Assembly (NCBI RefSeq): GCF_001303895.1
Contig: NZ_LJSD01000052.1
Location: 1-33,807, forward strand
DNA: 33,807 nt
Source of the DNA: Mesorhizobium sp. 1M-11
GTDB lineage: Bacteria; Pseudomonadota; Alphaproteobacteria; Rhizobiales; Rhizobiaceae
Reading direction: 5' to 3'
In this document: in pieces, positions 17,089 to 24,214 of the stretch
Layout of the letters: every line of letters starts with the position of its first letter
How positions within the stretch are numbered: the stretch's first letter is position 1
The notes under the pieces: generated by a model
Databases searched by the model: none
What the model saw: the letters and a program-made list of their open reading frames with translations, nothing else
Told to the model about the DNA's origin: nothing
Position numbers and translations under genes: made by a program

Positions 17089-18933
17089 TCACACCTCCCC
17101 GGAAAGATCACGCCGAGCTTTGTCGAGTTCCTCGGCATAGCGGCGCAACAGATGTCCTTCGGTAAGCAGGCCGACGACCTTGCGGCTCTCAAAATCGTCG
17201 ACAACCGCCAGTTCTTCGGCGCCGGCACGATGAAAAGTCTCGGCCGCCGACTGGACATTCATCGATGGGACCAAAACGGAATCGCCAAAGCGTGCCAGAG
17301 TGAGAACGGTGCTCGCCGGGTCGGGCTGGTCGCCATAGGCATCTGAAACGATGATCATGCCGATATACCGCTGCTCGCCATCCACCGCGATGACACGCTG
17401 CGCGGAGCCGAGCGGCACCTGCTGGCGGAGCTCGGCAACGGTCGTCATGGCCGGGATGGTGCGGACATCCTTGCGCATCATCAAACCCACGGTCAGGCTG
17501 CGCATCCAGCCGACATCCTGCGCCGAACGGATGGTCTCGCCGCGCAGATGGAAGCGCCAGGTCGAGAAGGAATAACCAAAGGTTTCACGCACGAGGATCG
17601 ACGTCATGATCGCAGCGGCGAGCACCACGCCCGTCAGCGTCAGGTCGCCCGTCGATTCCAACGCCAGAAAAGCCATGGTCAGCGGCCCGCCAATGATGCC
17701 GACCGCCATCGAGCTCATGCCCACGACAGCGGCGACAGCGGGATCGATGCCTGAAGCCGGCGCGACCGCCAGCATGACCGCGGCAAAGATCTTGCCCAGG
17801 AGCGCTCCAAGCAGCAGCGAGGCGAAGAACAGGCCGCCGCGGAACCCCGAGCCGAGCGAAATGACGGACGCGGCGATCTTGAGCAGGAACACCGTGGCAA
17901 TCACCGTGAACCCGTAGTTCATCGCGAATTCACGGTGTAGCGCGCCATGCCCGCTGGACAGCACCTGCGGTGTGACGAGCCCGAGCAGCCCGACGGCACA
18001 ACCGCCCAGGAATGGCCTTAGCGAAGAGTCGATCGACAGTCTGGTCAGGCCGCGTTCGACGGCGGCAACCATATACATGATGCCGATCGCAATGCCGCCG
18101 GCGATCAGGCCGAGCGCCAAGAACGGCAGATACTGGCTGGCGGTCAGCGTCGGCACGGCGCCGAGTTCCAGCGGGAACGGCGCACCACCCAGCCAACCCG
18201 TCACCAAAGTGGCACAGATCGCAGCGGTCATGACCGGCGCGACATTGGCAATGGAATAGATGCCGATGATCAGCTCAAATCCATAGAAGGCGCCGGTCAA
18301 AGGGGCATCGAAGGCAGCGGCAATCGCACCGGCAGCTCCAGCGCCGACAAGAATGCGGACATCGTTGCGCTTCATGCGGAAGAACCGCGCCAGCCGCGAG
18401 CCGAAGCCGCCGCCGACCTGCGTATAACCGGCCTCGAGGCCGACCGACGCGCCGAAGCCGGAAGACAGCATCGTCTGGCCGGCGATTATGAAGGTGTCGG
18501 TCAGCGACATGCGCCCGCCATAAAGCGCATTCGCTTCGATCGGATCGACTGGCGTGCGGAACTTGCGTTTGCGCAGCCAGATGATGGAGAGGCCGAGCAG
18601 CAGCCCCCCGACCGCCGGCATCGCCGCCTGGAGCGGGTGACTGAGCGAAAACATCGATGACAGCCGGCCGCCTTCCGGCACGTCGAACAGCAACCAGTGC
18701 ATACCCTGCACCAAGGCGCTCATCGCGGTGACCGCCACGCCTGAGAACGCGCCGACCACTGCCGCGATCAGGACGATGATGATGCCGCGCGCTTCCAGCA
18801 CAGGAACCGAACGAACCAGCAGGGCACGCAGACGACGGGCTTGGACAGGCAATGAACGGGTCGAAGACAACGGGCGGCTCGCGAATGTCTCAATGGGCAA
18901 CGCCCTCGATCGATACGCTTCGCATCGTGGCAT
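17089..18933 (-). CDS. ClC-type anion transporter with CBS domains
   Basis: 614 aa. A voltage-gated chloride channel/antiporter fold (residues about 48-460) is followed by a cytoplasmic CBS pair (about 485-605: MMRKDVRTIPAMTTVAEL, VLVPSMNVQSAAETFHRAGA). Core motifs seen are GLEAG with gating Glu167, AAFDAPLTGAFYGFE, and GSGFRGGLFFASLLLGALLG for the GxFxP filter. Two residues differ from E. coli ClC. Glu220 matches Glu202, but Leu221 stands where the proton Glu203 should be. The GSGIP loop with Ser107 is replaced by RTPVDPIEAN. This suggests channel-like or uncoupled transport (inference). The start at 18933 is uncertain; the frame stays open to 19089, but that extension enters the repeat. Confidence 0.85.
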   Translation of the reverse strand: MPRCEAYRSRALPIETFASRPLSSTRSLPVQARRLRALLVRSVPVLEARGIIIVLIAAVVGAFSGVAVTAMSALVQGMHWLLFDVPEGGRLSSMFSLSHPLQAAMPAVGGLLLGLSIIWLRKRKFRTPVDPIEANALYGGRMSLTDTFIIAGQTMLSSGFGASVGLEAGYTQVGGGFGSRLARFFRMKRNDVRILVGAGAAGAIAAAFDAPLTGAFYGFELIIGIYSIANVAPVMTAAICATLVTGWLGGAPFPLELGAVPTLTASQYLPFLALGLIAGGIAIGIMYMVAAVERGLTRLSIDSSLRPFLGGCAVGLLGLVTPQVLSSGHGALHREFAMNYGFTVIATVFLLKIAASVISLGSGFRGGLFFASLLLGALLGKIFAAVMLAVAPASGIDPAVAAVVGMSSMAVGIIGGPLTMAFLALESTGDLTLTGVVLAAAIMTSILVRETFGYSFSTWRFHLRGETIRSAQDVGWMRSLTVGLMMRKDVRTIPAMTTVAELRQQVPLGSAQRVIAVDGEQRYIGMIIVSDAYGDQPDPASTVLTLARFGDSVLVPSMNVQSAAETFHRAGAEELAVVDDFESRKVVGLLTEGHLLRRYAEELDKARRDLSGEV

Positions 18934-19043
18934 GGCAACCGCGCACACCGACGCATTTTGCCTGCCAGTGCTCCTTCGAGGTTCGCGCAAGCTTGGCGGG
19001 TTACGGTGCATGGCCGGGACTGCCGTTTCAGGCGACGGCAAAT

Positions 19044-19136
19044 GCAATTCCAGGAAAAGTGCGTGACGGTTTTCCGTCCGGAATTGCAAAGAAAAGAGAG
19101 TTAGAGCGTTTCCGTAAGAAACGGAAACGCTCTAAC
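19044..19136 (-). repeat. Two-palindrome intergenic repeat, copy 1 (inverted)
   Basis: Read on the minus strand, this copy has the same order as the copies at 24012 and 32735. The first palindrome (19100-19136) is perfect, with 16-bp arms GTTAGAGCGTTTCCGT and a 5-nt loop. The second runs from GCAATTCC at 19044 to GGAATTGC at 19087, with inner GGAAAA/TTTTCC pairing. It lies between the divergent ClC and flhA genes and ends 18 nt before the flhA start, so its hairpin stands in the flhA leader. Size and design resemble rhizobial RIME1 or Brucella Bru-RS elements. Confidence 0.85.
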
Positions 19137-19154
19137 ATTGGATGCGAGGTAGAC

Positions 19155-21242
19155 ATGGCCATCAGCGAGAGCATTTCGACAGACGCAATGCCGCGCAACA
19201 GCCGCGATGTCTTCTTCGCGCTGGGCATCGTCGTCATTCTGGCGGTGCTGTTCCTGCCGATTCCGGCCTTCATGATCGATGTCGGCCTCGCCTTTTCGAT
19301 CGCGCTTTCAGTGCTGATCCTGATGGTGGCGCTGTGGATTCCGCGACCGCTCGACTTCTCGTCGTTCCCAACCGTGCTGCTCATCGCCACCATGCTGCGC
19401 CTGTCGCTGAACATCGCGACGACCCGCATGATCCTTTCGCATGGCAACGAAGGCACCCACGCCGCCGGCTACGTGATTTCCGGCTTCTCGAAGCTGGTCA
19501 TGTCGAGCGATTTCGTCATCGGCCTGATCGTCTTCCTGATCCTGATCGTGGTGAATTTCATCGTCATCACCAAGGGCGCTACCCGTATCGCGGAAGTCGG
19601 CGCCCGCTTCACGCTGGACGCGATTCCCGGCAAGCAGATGTCGATCGACGCCGATCTCTCCGCAGGCATGATCGATGAGAAGACCGCGCAGCTGCGCCGC
19701 CGTGAACTGGAAGAAGAATCCTCCTTTTTCGGTTCGATGGATGGTGCCTCGAAATTCGTGCGCGGCGATGCCATCGCCGGCCTGATCATCACCGCCATCA
19801 ACATCGTCGGCGGCATCGCCATCGGCTACCTGCGCCATAACATGGGGCTGGGCGAAGCCGCAGATGTCTTCATCAAGCTCTCGGTCGGCGACGGCCTCGT
19901 CACCCAGATCCCGGCCCTCATCGTCTCCCTTGCCGCCGGCCTGCTTGTCTCAAAGGGCGGCACGCGCGGCTCTGCCGATAAGGCGGTGTTCGGCCAGCTC
20001 GGCGCCCACCCTCGCGCGCTTTATGTCGCGGCAGCCCTGCTCGGCCTTCTTGCCTTGATGCCCGGCCTGCCGATGTTCCCCTTCGTGACACTGGCAGCCG
20101 CCATGGCCGGCATGGGCTACGTCATTCCGCTGCGCCAGAACCGCCGCATGGCCGAGCAGGAAGAGGCGCGCAGCCGCGAGGCAGCCGCAAAGGTCGAGGA
20201 AGAAAAGAACTCGGTGAAATCCTCGCTGGCGACCGCCGAGATCGAATTGCTGATCGGCAAGCAGCTATCGACCAAGCTGCTCACTTCGCATCAGGAACTC
20301 GCCTTCCGCATGAGCAAGATGCGCAAGAAGTTCGCGACGCAGTACGGCTTTGTGGTGCCCGAGGTGAAACTCAGCGACGACTTCGGCATCCCGCCGAAGA
20401 GCTACCAGATCAAGATTCACGGCACGGTCGTGGCCGAGCACCAGATGCGGGTCGGCGAGCTCATGGTGCTGCTCGGCACCCGCGACCTGCCCGACATCCC
20501 CGGCGAGGAAGTGCGCGAGCCCGCCTTCGGCATGCGCGCCTACTCGGTGATGGAAGCATTCGCAGAGGACCTGAAGCGCGAGCAGTACACCTTCGCCGAC
20601 AACATGTCCGTGCTGCTCACCCATCTCTCCGAGGTGATCCGCAACAACCTGCCGCAGTTGCTTTCCTACAAGGACATGAAGGCGCTGCTGGACAGCCAGG
20701 ATCCGGAATACCGCAAGCTGGCCGACGAAATATGCTCCTCGCATATCTCTTATCCCGGCCTGCAGGCGGTGCTGAAACTGCTGCTCGCCGAGCGCGTATC
20801 GATCCGCAACCTGCACCTCATCATCGAAGCGATCGCCGAGATCGCACCGCATGTGCGGCGCACGGAGCAGATCGTCGAGCATGTGCGCATCCGCATGGCG
20901 CAGCAGATTTGCGGCGACCTGTCCGAAGGCGGTGTGCTCAAGGTGCTCAGGCTCGGCAATCGCTGGGACCTCGCCTTCCACCAGAGCCTCAAGCGCGACG
21001 CCAAGGGAGAAATCCGCGAGTTCGACATCGACCCGCGCCAATTGGAGGAATTCGGCCAGGATGCATCCAAGGCGATCCGCCAGCATATGGAAGCGGGCGA
21101 ACGGTTCGTGCTGGTCACCGCGCCGGATGCCCGCCCCTATGTACGCATGATCATCGAACGGCTGTTCGCCACGCTTCCGGTGCTCAGCCATGTCGAGATC
21201 GCCAAGGGTGTCGAGATCAGGGTGCTCGGGACCATTTCCTGA
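19155..21242 (+). CDS. flhA: Flagellar export gate protein FlhA
   Basis: 695 aa, the main export-gate channel and docking platform. There are about eight N-terminal membrane helices (residues 15-315) with FSIALSVLILMVALWIPRP, FSSFPTVLLIATMLRLSLN, the cytoplasmic loop GARFTLDAIPGKQMSIDADL and SLAAGLLVSKGGTRGSADKA. The C-terminal cytoplasmic domain (about 350-695) binds chaperone-substrate complexes (FADNMSVLLTHLSEVIRNNL, ERVSIRNLHLIIEAIAE). The ATG at 19155 follows GCGAGGT and matches family length; an earlier in-frame ATG at 18852 would add about 100 residues of unrelated sequence running through the repeat. fliR follows 2 nt after the stop. Confidence 0.97.
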   Translation: MAISESISTDAMPRNSRDVFFALGIVVILAVLFLPIPAFMIDVGLAFSIALSVLILMVALWIPRPLDFSSFPTVLLIATMLRLSLNIATTRMILSHGNEGTHAAGYVISGFSKLVMSSDFVIGLIVFLILIVVNFIVITKGATRIAEVGARFTLDAIPGKQMSIDADLSAGMIDEKTAQLRRRELEEESSFFGSMDGASKFVRGDAIAGLIITAINIVGGIAIGYLRHNMGLGEAADVFIKLSVGDGLVTQIPALIVSLAAGLLVSKGGTRGSADKAVFGQLGAHPRALYVAAALLGLLALMPGLPMFPFVTLAAAMAGMGYVIPLRQNRRMAEQEEARSREAAAKVEEEKNSVKSSLATAEIELLIGKQLSTKLLTSHQELAFRMSKMRKKFATQYGFVVPEVKLSDDFGIPPKSYQIKIHGTVVAEHQMRVGELMVLLGTRDLPDIPGEEVREPAFGMRAYSVMEAFAEDLKREQYTFADNMSVLLTHLSEVIRNNLPQLLSYKDMKALLDSQDPEYRKLADEICSSHISYPGLQAVLKLLLAERVSIRNLHLIIEAIAEIAPHVRRTEQIVEHVRIRMAQQICGDLSEGGVLKVLRLGNRWDLAFHQSLKRDAKGEIREFDIDPRQLEEFGQDASKAIRQHMEAGERFVLVTAPDARPYVRMIIERLFATLPVLSHVEIAKGVEIRVLGTIS

Positions 21243-21244
21243 CC

Positions 21245-22003
21245 ATGGATCTGACGACGGTCACACAAGGCTTTGTGCTGGCGGCGTTCCTCGCCTTCTG
21301 CCGCGTCGGCGCCTGCTTCATGCTGATGCCGGGCCTGTCCTCGATCCGCCTGCCGTTGCAGATCCGCCTGTTCACCGCAGTCGCCGTCACTGTCGGGCTG
21401 CTCGCCTTCCTGTGGGACAAGATCTATCCTTATGTCGACACCAGACCTGCCATCTTCGTGCCGATGATCGTTTCGGAACTGCTGGTGGGCGGACTGATCG
21501 GTGCCATGACCCGGCTCTACATGGAGGCACTGCGCTTTATCGGCGCCGGCATCGCCATGCTGATCGGTTATGGCGGCGCAGGCGGGCCGGCAATCGAGGA
21601 GCCTGAACCTCAGGCAGCACTCGCCGCCCTGATTTCCTTCTCGGCGCTGCTGTTGTTGTTCGCGCTCAACTTCCACCACGAGGTGATCCGCGCGCTGATC
21701 GCATCCTACAATGTGGCGCCGGTGAACGTGTTTTTCAGCGCACAGGCCTCGCTGGTCGATGTTACCGACACCCTCTCGGAAGCTTTCCTGCTGGTTTTGA
21801 GATTGGGGAGCCCATTCGTTGCCTATGCCATACTGGTCAATCTGGCGATCGGCTTCGTCAACAAACTGACCCCGCAGATCCCGATCTATTTCATCTCACT
21901 TCCTTTCGTCATCGCCGGCGGCCTGATTCTGTTCTATTTCGCCATCCCGACGCTTCTGTCGCTCTTCGGCGACGGCTTCGTCGAAACCACGCTGGCACGG
22001 TGA
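21245..22003 (+). CDS. fliR: Flagellar export gate protein FliR
   Basis: 252 aa with about six membrane helices. Typical features are FCRVGACFMLMPGLSSIRLP near the N-terminus, VSELLVGGLIGAMTRLYMEA, LLLFALNFHHEVIRALIASY, and VNLAIGFVNKLTPQIPIYF near the C-terminus. FliR joins FliP and FliQ in the export pore. The ATG at 21245 was chosen because it lies just after the flhA stop and opens directly into the first hydrophobic segment. It is coupled to flhA (2-nt gap), and the next gene follows after 4 nt. Confidence 0.96.
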   Translation: MDLTTVTQGFVLAAFLAFCRVGACFMLMPGLSSIRLPLQIRLFTAVAVTVGLLAFLWDKIYPYVDTRPAIFVPMIVSELLVGGLIGAMTRLYMEALRFIGAGIAMLIGYGGAGGPAIEEPEPQAALAALISFSALLLLFALNFHHEVIRALIASYNVAPVNVFFSAQASLVDVTDTLSEAFLLVLRLGSPFVAYAILVNLAIGFVNKLTPQIPIYFISLPFVIAGGLILFYFAIPTLLSLFGDGFVETTLAR

Positions 22004-22007
22004 TGCG

Positions 22008-22394
22008 ATGACCACCCGCAAGGACCGTTTGAAGAAGCTTGTGGAAGTGCAGGAACAACTGAAGGCGCTGCACGAGATGCGCCGCGCAGGATTCCTGGCC
22101 AAGGCCGTCGCCGCCGAACAGGAGGCATCCGAAATCGCGGCGCGCTTCGACGCGCCGGATTCATTGTCGACACTGTTTCCTGAAATTTACCAGCAGCGGA
22201 TCGCGGCGGCCCACGCCGAGCGTGACCGCGCGCTCGACGATGCGCGCCGCGAAGCGGGCAATCTTGCCACCGCAACGGCACGGACCAACATGGTCGAGCG
22301 CGCCTATCGCGACGCGCGCCGGGAGGACGAGCGCCAGCGCTCCGATCGCGAACGGCTCGACCTGATCGAGCAGAAGCGCGGCCCAGAAAAATGA
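22008..22394 (+). CDS. FliJ-like coiled-coil flagellar protein
   Basis: 128 aa, almost wholly helical and highly charged (many R, E, A). The N-terminal helix is DRLKKLVEVQEQLKALHEMR and the C-terminal helix is MVERAYRDARREDERQRSD. A two-helix antiparallel coiled coil with conserved Arg/Glu near the C-terminus is the design of FliJ, the stalk-like escort of the export ATPase FliI. I infer that role from shape and from position directly after fliR (4 nt); sequence alone is not decisive. A general flagellar chaperone is the alternative. Confidence 0.55.
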   Translation: MTTRKDRLKKLVEVQEQLKALHEMRRAGFLAKAVAAEQEASEIAARFDAPDSLSTLFPEIYQQRIAAAHAERDRALDDARREAGNLATATARTNMVERAYRDARREDERQRSDRERLDLIEQKRGPEK

Positions 22395-22508
22395 AGACGA
22401 TGAAATGAAGATGACATCCAGACGACAGACCATGCCGTCCCCGCAAGCCTGCGGCAAGCTTGTTCGGCCATCATCACTCAACGCATAATAGCAGGAAGGT
22501 ACAGCTTT

Positions 22509-23054
22509 TTGGCGATCTCCCCTCCCAGCGACATCGTCCTGGACGTGGCCCGCGCCGCCGAACCGATGGACGTGGAAGCCGCCCGTGCCGCGCTGACCAA
22601 GCGTGCCGGCGGCGCCTCCGTCGCCTTTTCGGTGGATGGCGATATGGGGTCGCGCCCCGCCGGAGCGCCCGCCGGAACGGATCGCAGCCAGGAATTCAAG
22701 CGCTTCGAAGCGATGGTGCTGCAGACCTTCATCCAGAACATGCTGCCGAAGGACGCCGAAAGCGTCTACGGCAAGGGCCTGGCGGGAGACATGTGGAAAT
22801 CGCAGCTTGCCGAACACATGGCCGATGTGATGGCCGAGCGCGGCGGCATCGGCATCGCCCGTTCGATGCTGGTCGACCATTATCGCGACGGCGAACGCAC
22901 CATCCCGGTCGGTCCTGTCACGGGTGGACCGGAAAAAGCGACGATAGACGAGCAGAACCGGCTGTCGGATTCGCTCGTGCAGGAAATTCAGCGCCGGATG
23001 GTCCGCTCGCTGGACGGCGATGCGGCGCCGATTGAAACGAAGACGAGGGTTTAG
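22509..23054 (+). CDS. FlgJ-type rod-binding protein (single domain)
   Basis: 181 aa. The rod-binding domain (residues about 60-125) shows FKRFEAMVLQTFIQNMLPKD, then YGKGLAGDMWKSQLAEHMAD and GIGIARSM, the FlgJ N-terminal signature. The muramidase domain of enteric FlgJ is absent. It probably caps the growing rod and recruits a separate lytic enzyme. The start is a TTG at 22509, supported by AGGAAGG at 22493-22499 (9-nt spacing) and by the lack of a good ATG upstream. The 114-nt gap after the FliJ-like gene holds a possible -10 (CATAAT, 22484-22489). Confidence 0.85.
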   Translation: MAISPPSDIVLDVARAAEPMDVEAARAALTKRAGGASVAFSVDGDMGSRPAGAPAGTDRSQEFKRFEAMVLQTFIQNMLPKDAESVYGKGLAGDMWKSQLAEHMADVMAERGGIGIARSMLVDHYRDGERTIPVGPVTGGPEKATIDEQNRLSDSLVQEIQRRMVRSLDGDAAPIETKTRV

Positions 23055-23062
23055 GAACAACC

Positions 23063-23470
23063 ATGGATCAGTTGGAGCACAATTCAGGCCGCATGGCGCA
23101 TTCCGACCTCACCATTTCCAGGGTCGGCAGCCTGACCGCCATTATCAATCGCATCGAGGAAGCGGTCGAGACGGAGACGGCTGCAATCCGTACCGACATG
23201 AATTTCGACCTCAAGGCCTCCAACGCGCGCAAGAGCCGCTGCCTCTACGAGCTCAATCGCGCCGTCAAGAACATCACCGTGGAAGAGCTCGTCGACGAGC
23301 ACAAGGAAGGCCTGCTGCGTCTGCGCGGCAAGCTTGAACGCAACGAAGCCGCTTTGCTCGCCCATCTCAGCGCCGTCAGCGAAGTGGCGAACCTGATGAA
23401 GAACGCCATCCAGCACGCCGAGGCCGACGGGACCTATTCCGCCGGCGAGTTCGGCTGGGCCAAGTCGTAA
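23063..23470 (+). CDS. FlgN-like export chaperone (putative)
   Basis: 135 aa, predicted all-helical. Residues 20-110 form long amphipathic helices (LTAIINRIEEAVETETAAI, ARKSRCLYELNRAVKNI, KLERNEAALLAHLSAVSEV). The C-terminus is TYSAGEFGWAKS, like the short glycine-containing tail after the helices of FlgN-family proteins. FlgN escorts the junction proteins FlgK and FlgL, both encoded in this window. I assign it by size, helix pattern and position after the rod-binding gene (8-nt gap). It could be another small flagellar chaperone. Confidence 0.55.
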   Translation: MDQLEHNSGRMAHSDLTISRVGSLTAIINRIEEAVETETAAIRTDMNFDLKASNARKSRCLYELNRAVKNITVEELVDEHKEGLLRLRGKLERNEAALLAHLSAVSEVANLMKNAIQHAEADGTYSAGEFGWAKS

Positions 23471-23477
23471 ACAGGCC

Positions 23478-24014
23478 ATGATCAAGTTCCTCATCGCTGC
23501 GCTCTGGATCGTCGCCGCCACTGTCGGCGCGACCTTCTACGCCTTCCAGGCGGCAGGTGCGCGCGGCGATGACCCAACGCCGAAGCCGTTGCTCGGCGGG
23601 CTGGATTATGTCTCGACCGAAATCATCTCGGTGCCCATTATCCGCAGCTCCGTTGTGCAGGGCTATTTCCTGACCAAGCTGGTCTACACGGTTGAACCGA
23701 AGGAGATGGCGAAGCTTTCCGTGCCCGCCCAGGCACTGATCACCGACCAGGTCTACTCCTATCTCTACGCCAACCCGCAGATCGATTTGTCCAAGGAGGA
23801 CACGATCGACCTCGACAAATTCCGCAACTCGATCCGCGAGAGCGTCAACGCCCGTGTCGGCATTGAACTCATCCACGATGTGCTGGTCAACCAGGTCAAC
23901 TATCTCGCCAAGGACGAGATTCGCGACAATGCCATCAAGCGGCGCGGCAACGGGCTGATGGAACCGATCATGAAGCCGCTGCAGCCGAAAGCGGATGCGC
24001 CTGCCGGCCACTAG
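23478..24014 (+). CDS. FliL-like membrane protein at the end of the flagellar block
   Basis: 178 aa. One N-terminal membrane helix (residues 3-24, FLIAALWIVAATVGATFYAF) leads into a periplasmic domain. The domain has YFLTKLVYTVEPKEMAKL, ALITDQVYSYLYAN and FRNSIRESVNARVGIELIHD. This order (one helix, short linker, then a strand and long helix ending in a DV.V segment) resembles FliL, which sits around the stator. The resemblance is structural and I cannot confirm homology. It follows the FlgN-like gene by 7 nt. Its TAG stop (24012-24014) lies at the edge of the intergenic repeat, so the repeat may have set the gene's end. Confidence 0.6.
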   Translation: MIKFLIAALWIVAATVGATFYAFQAAGARGDDPTPKPLLGGLDYVSTEIISVPIIRSSVVQGYFLTKLVYTVEPKEMAKLSVPAQALITDQVYSYLYANPQIDLSKEDTIDLDKFRNSIRESVNARVGIELIHDVLVNQVNYLAKDEIRDNAIKRRGNGLMEPIMKPLQPKADAPAGH

Positions 24015-24109
24015 AGCGTTTCCATTTTTCACGGAAACGGAGAAACACTCCAACCCATTTTTCGCAATTCCGGACGCGAAACCGTTACACTTTTCCTGGA
24101 ATTGCTCCA
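24012..24109 (+). repeat. Two-palindrome intergenic repeat, copy 2
   Basis: It starts TAGAGCGTTTCC, has a degraded first palindrome (CGGAAACGGAG...CACTCCAAC), and then a second palindrome from GCAATTCC (24064) to GGAATTGC (24098-24105). Its first three bases are the stop codon of the FliL-like gene. Another palindrome, GGAAGCGCTTCC, lies at 24163-24174 before the end of the GGDEF gene. Nothing else is seen in 24110-24214. Confidence 0.8.
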
Positions 24110-24214
24110 ATGCCCGTCGAAAGACGCTGGGGCAGCACATGGAAATGAAAGTCTAGCCGACCGGAAGCGCTTCCATAGCCCCCAAGCCTCAACGCCTAGC
24201 CTGAAGCGCTCACG

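Noticed and set aside
18934..19089. N-terminal extension of the ClC protein
   Set aside because: The added 52 residues pass into the intergenic repeat and do not resemble the family.
18852..19154. N-terminal extension of FlhA
   Set aside because: It would translate the ClC start region and the repeat; the ATG at 19155 has a ribosome site and gives normal FlhA length.
24163..24174. GGAAGCGCTTCC palindrome as a further repeat copy
   Set aside because: Only 12 nt, without the rest of the element; may be chance or a very decayed remnant.
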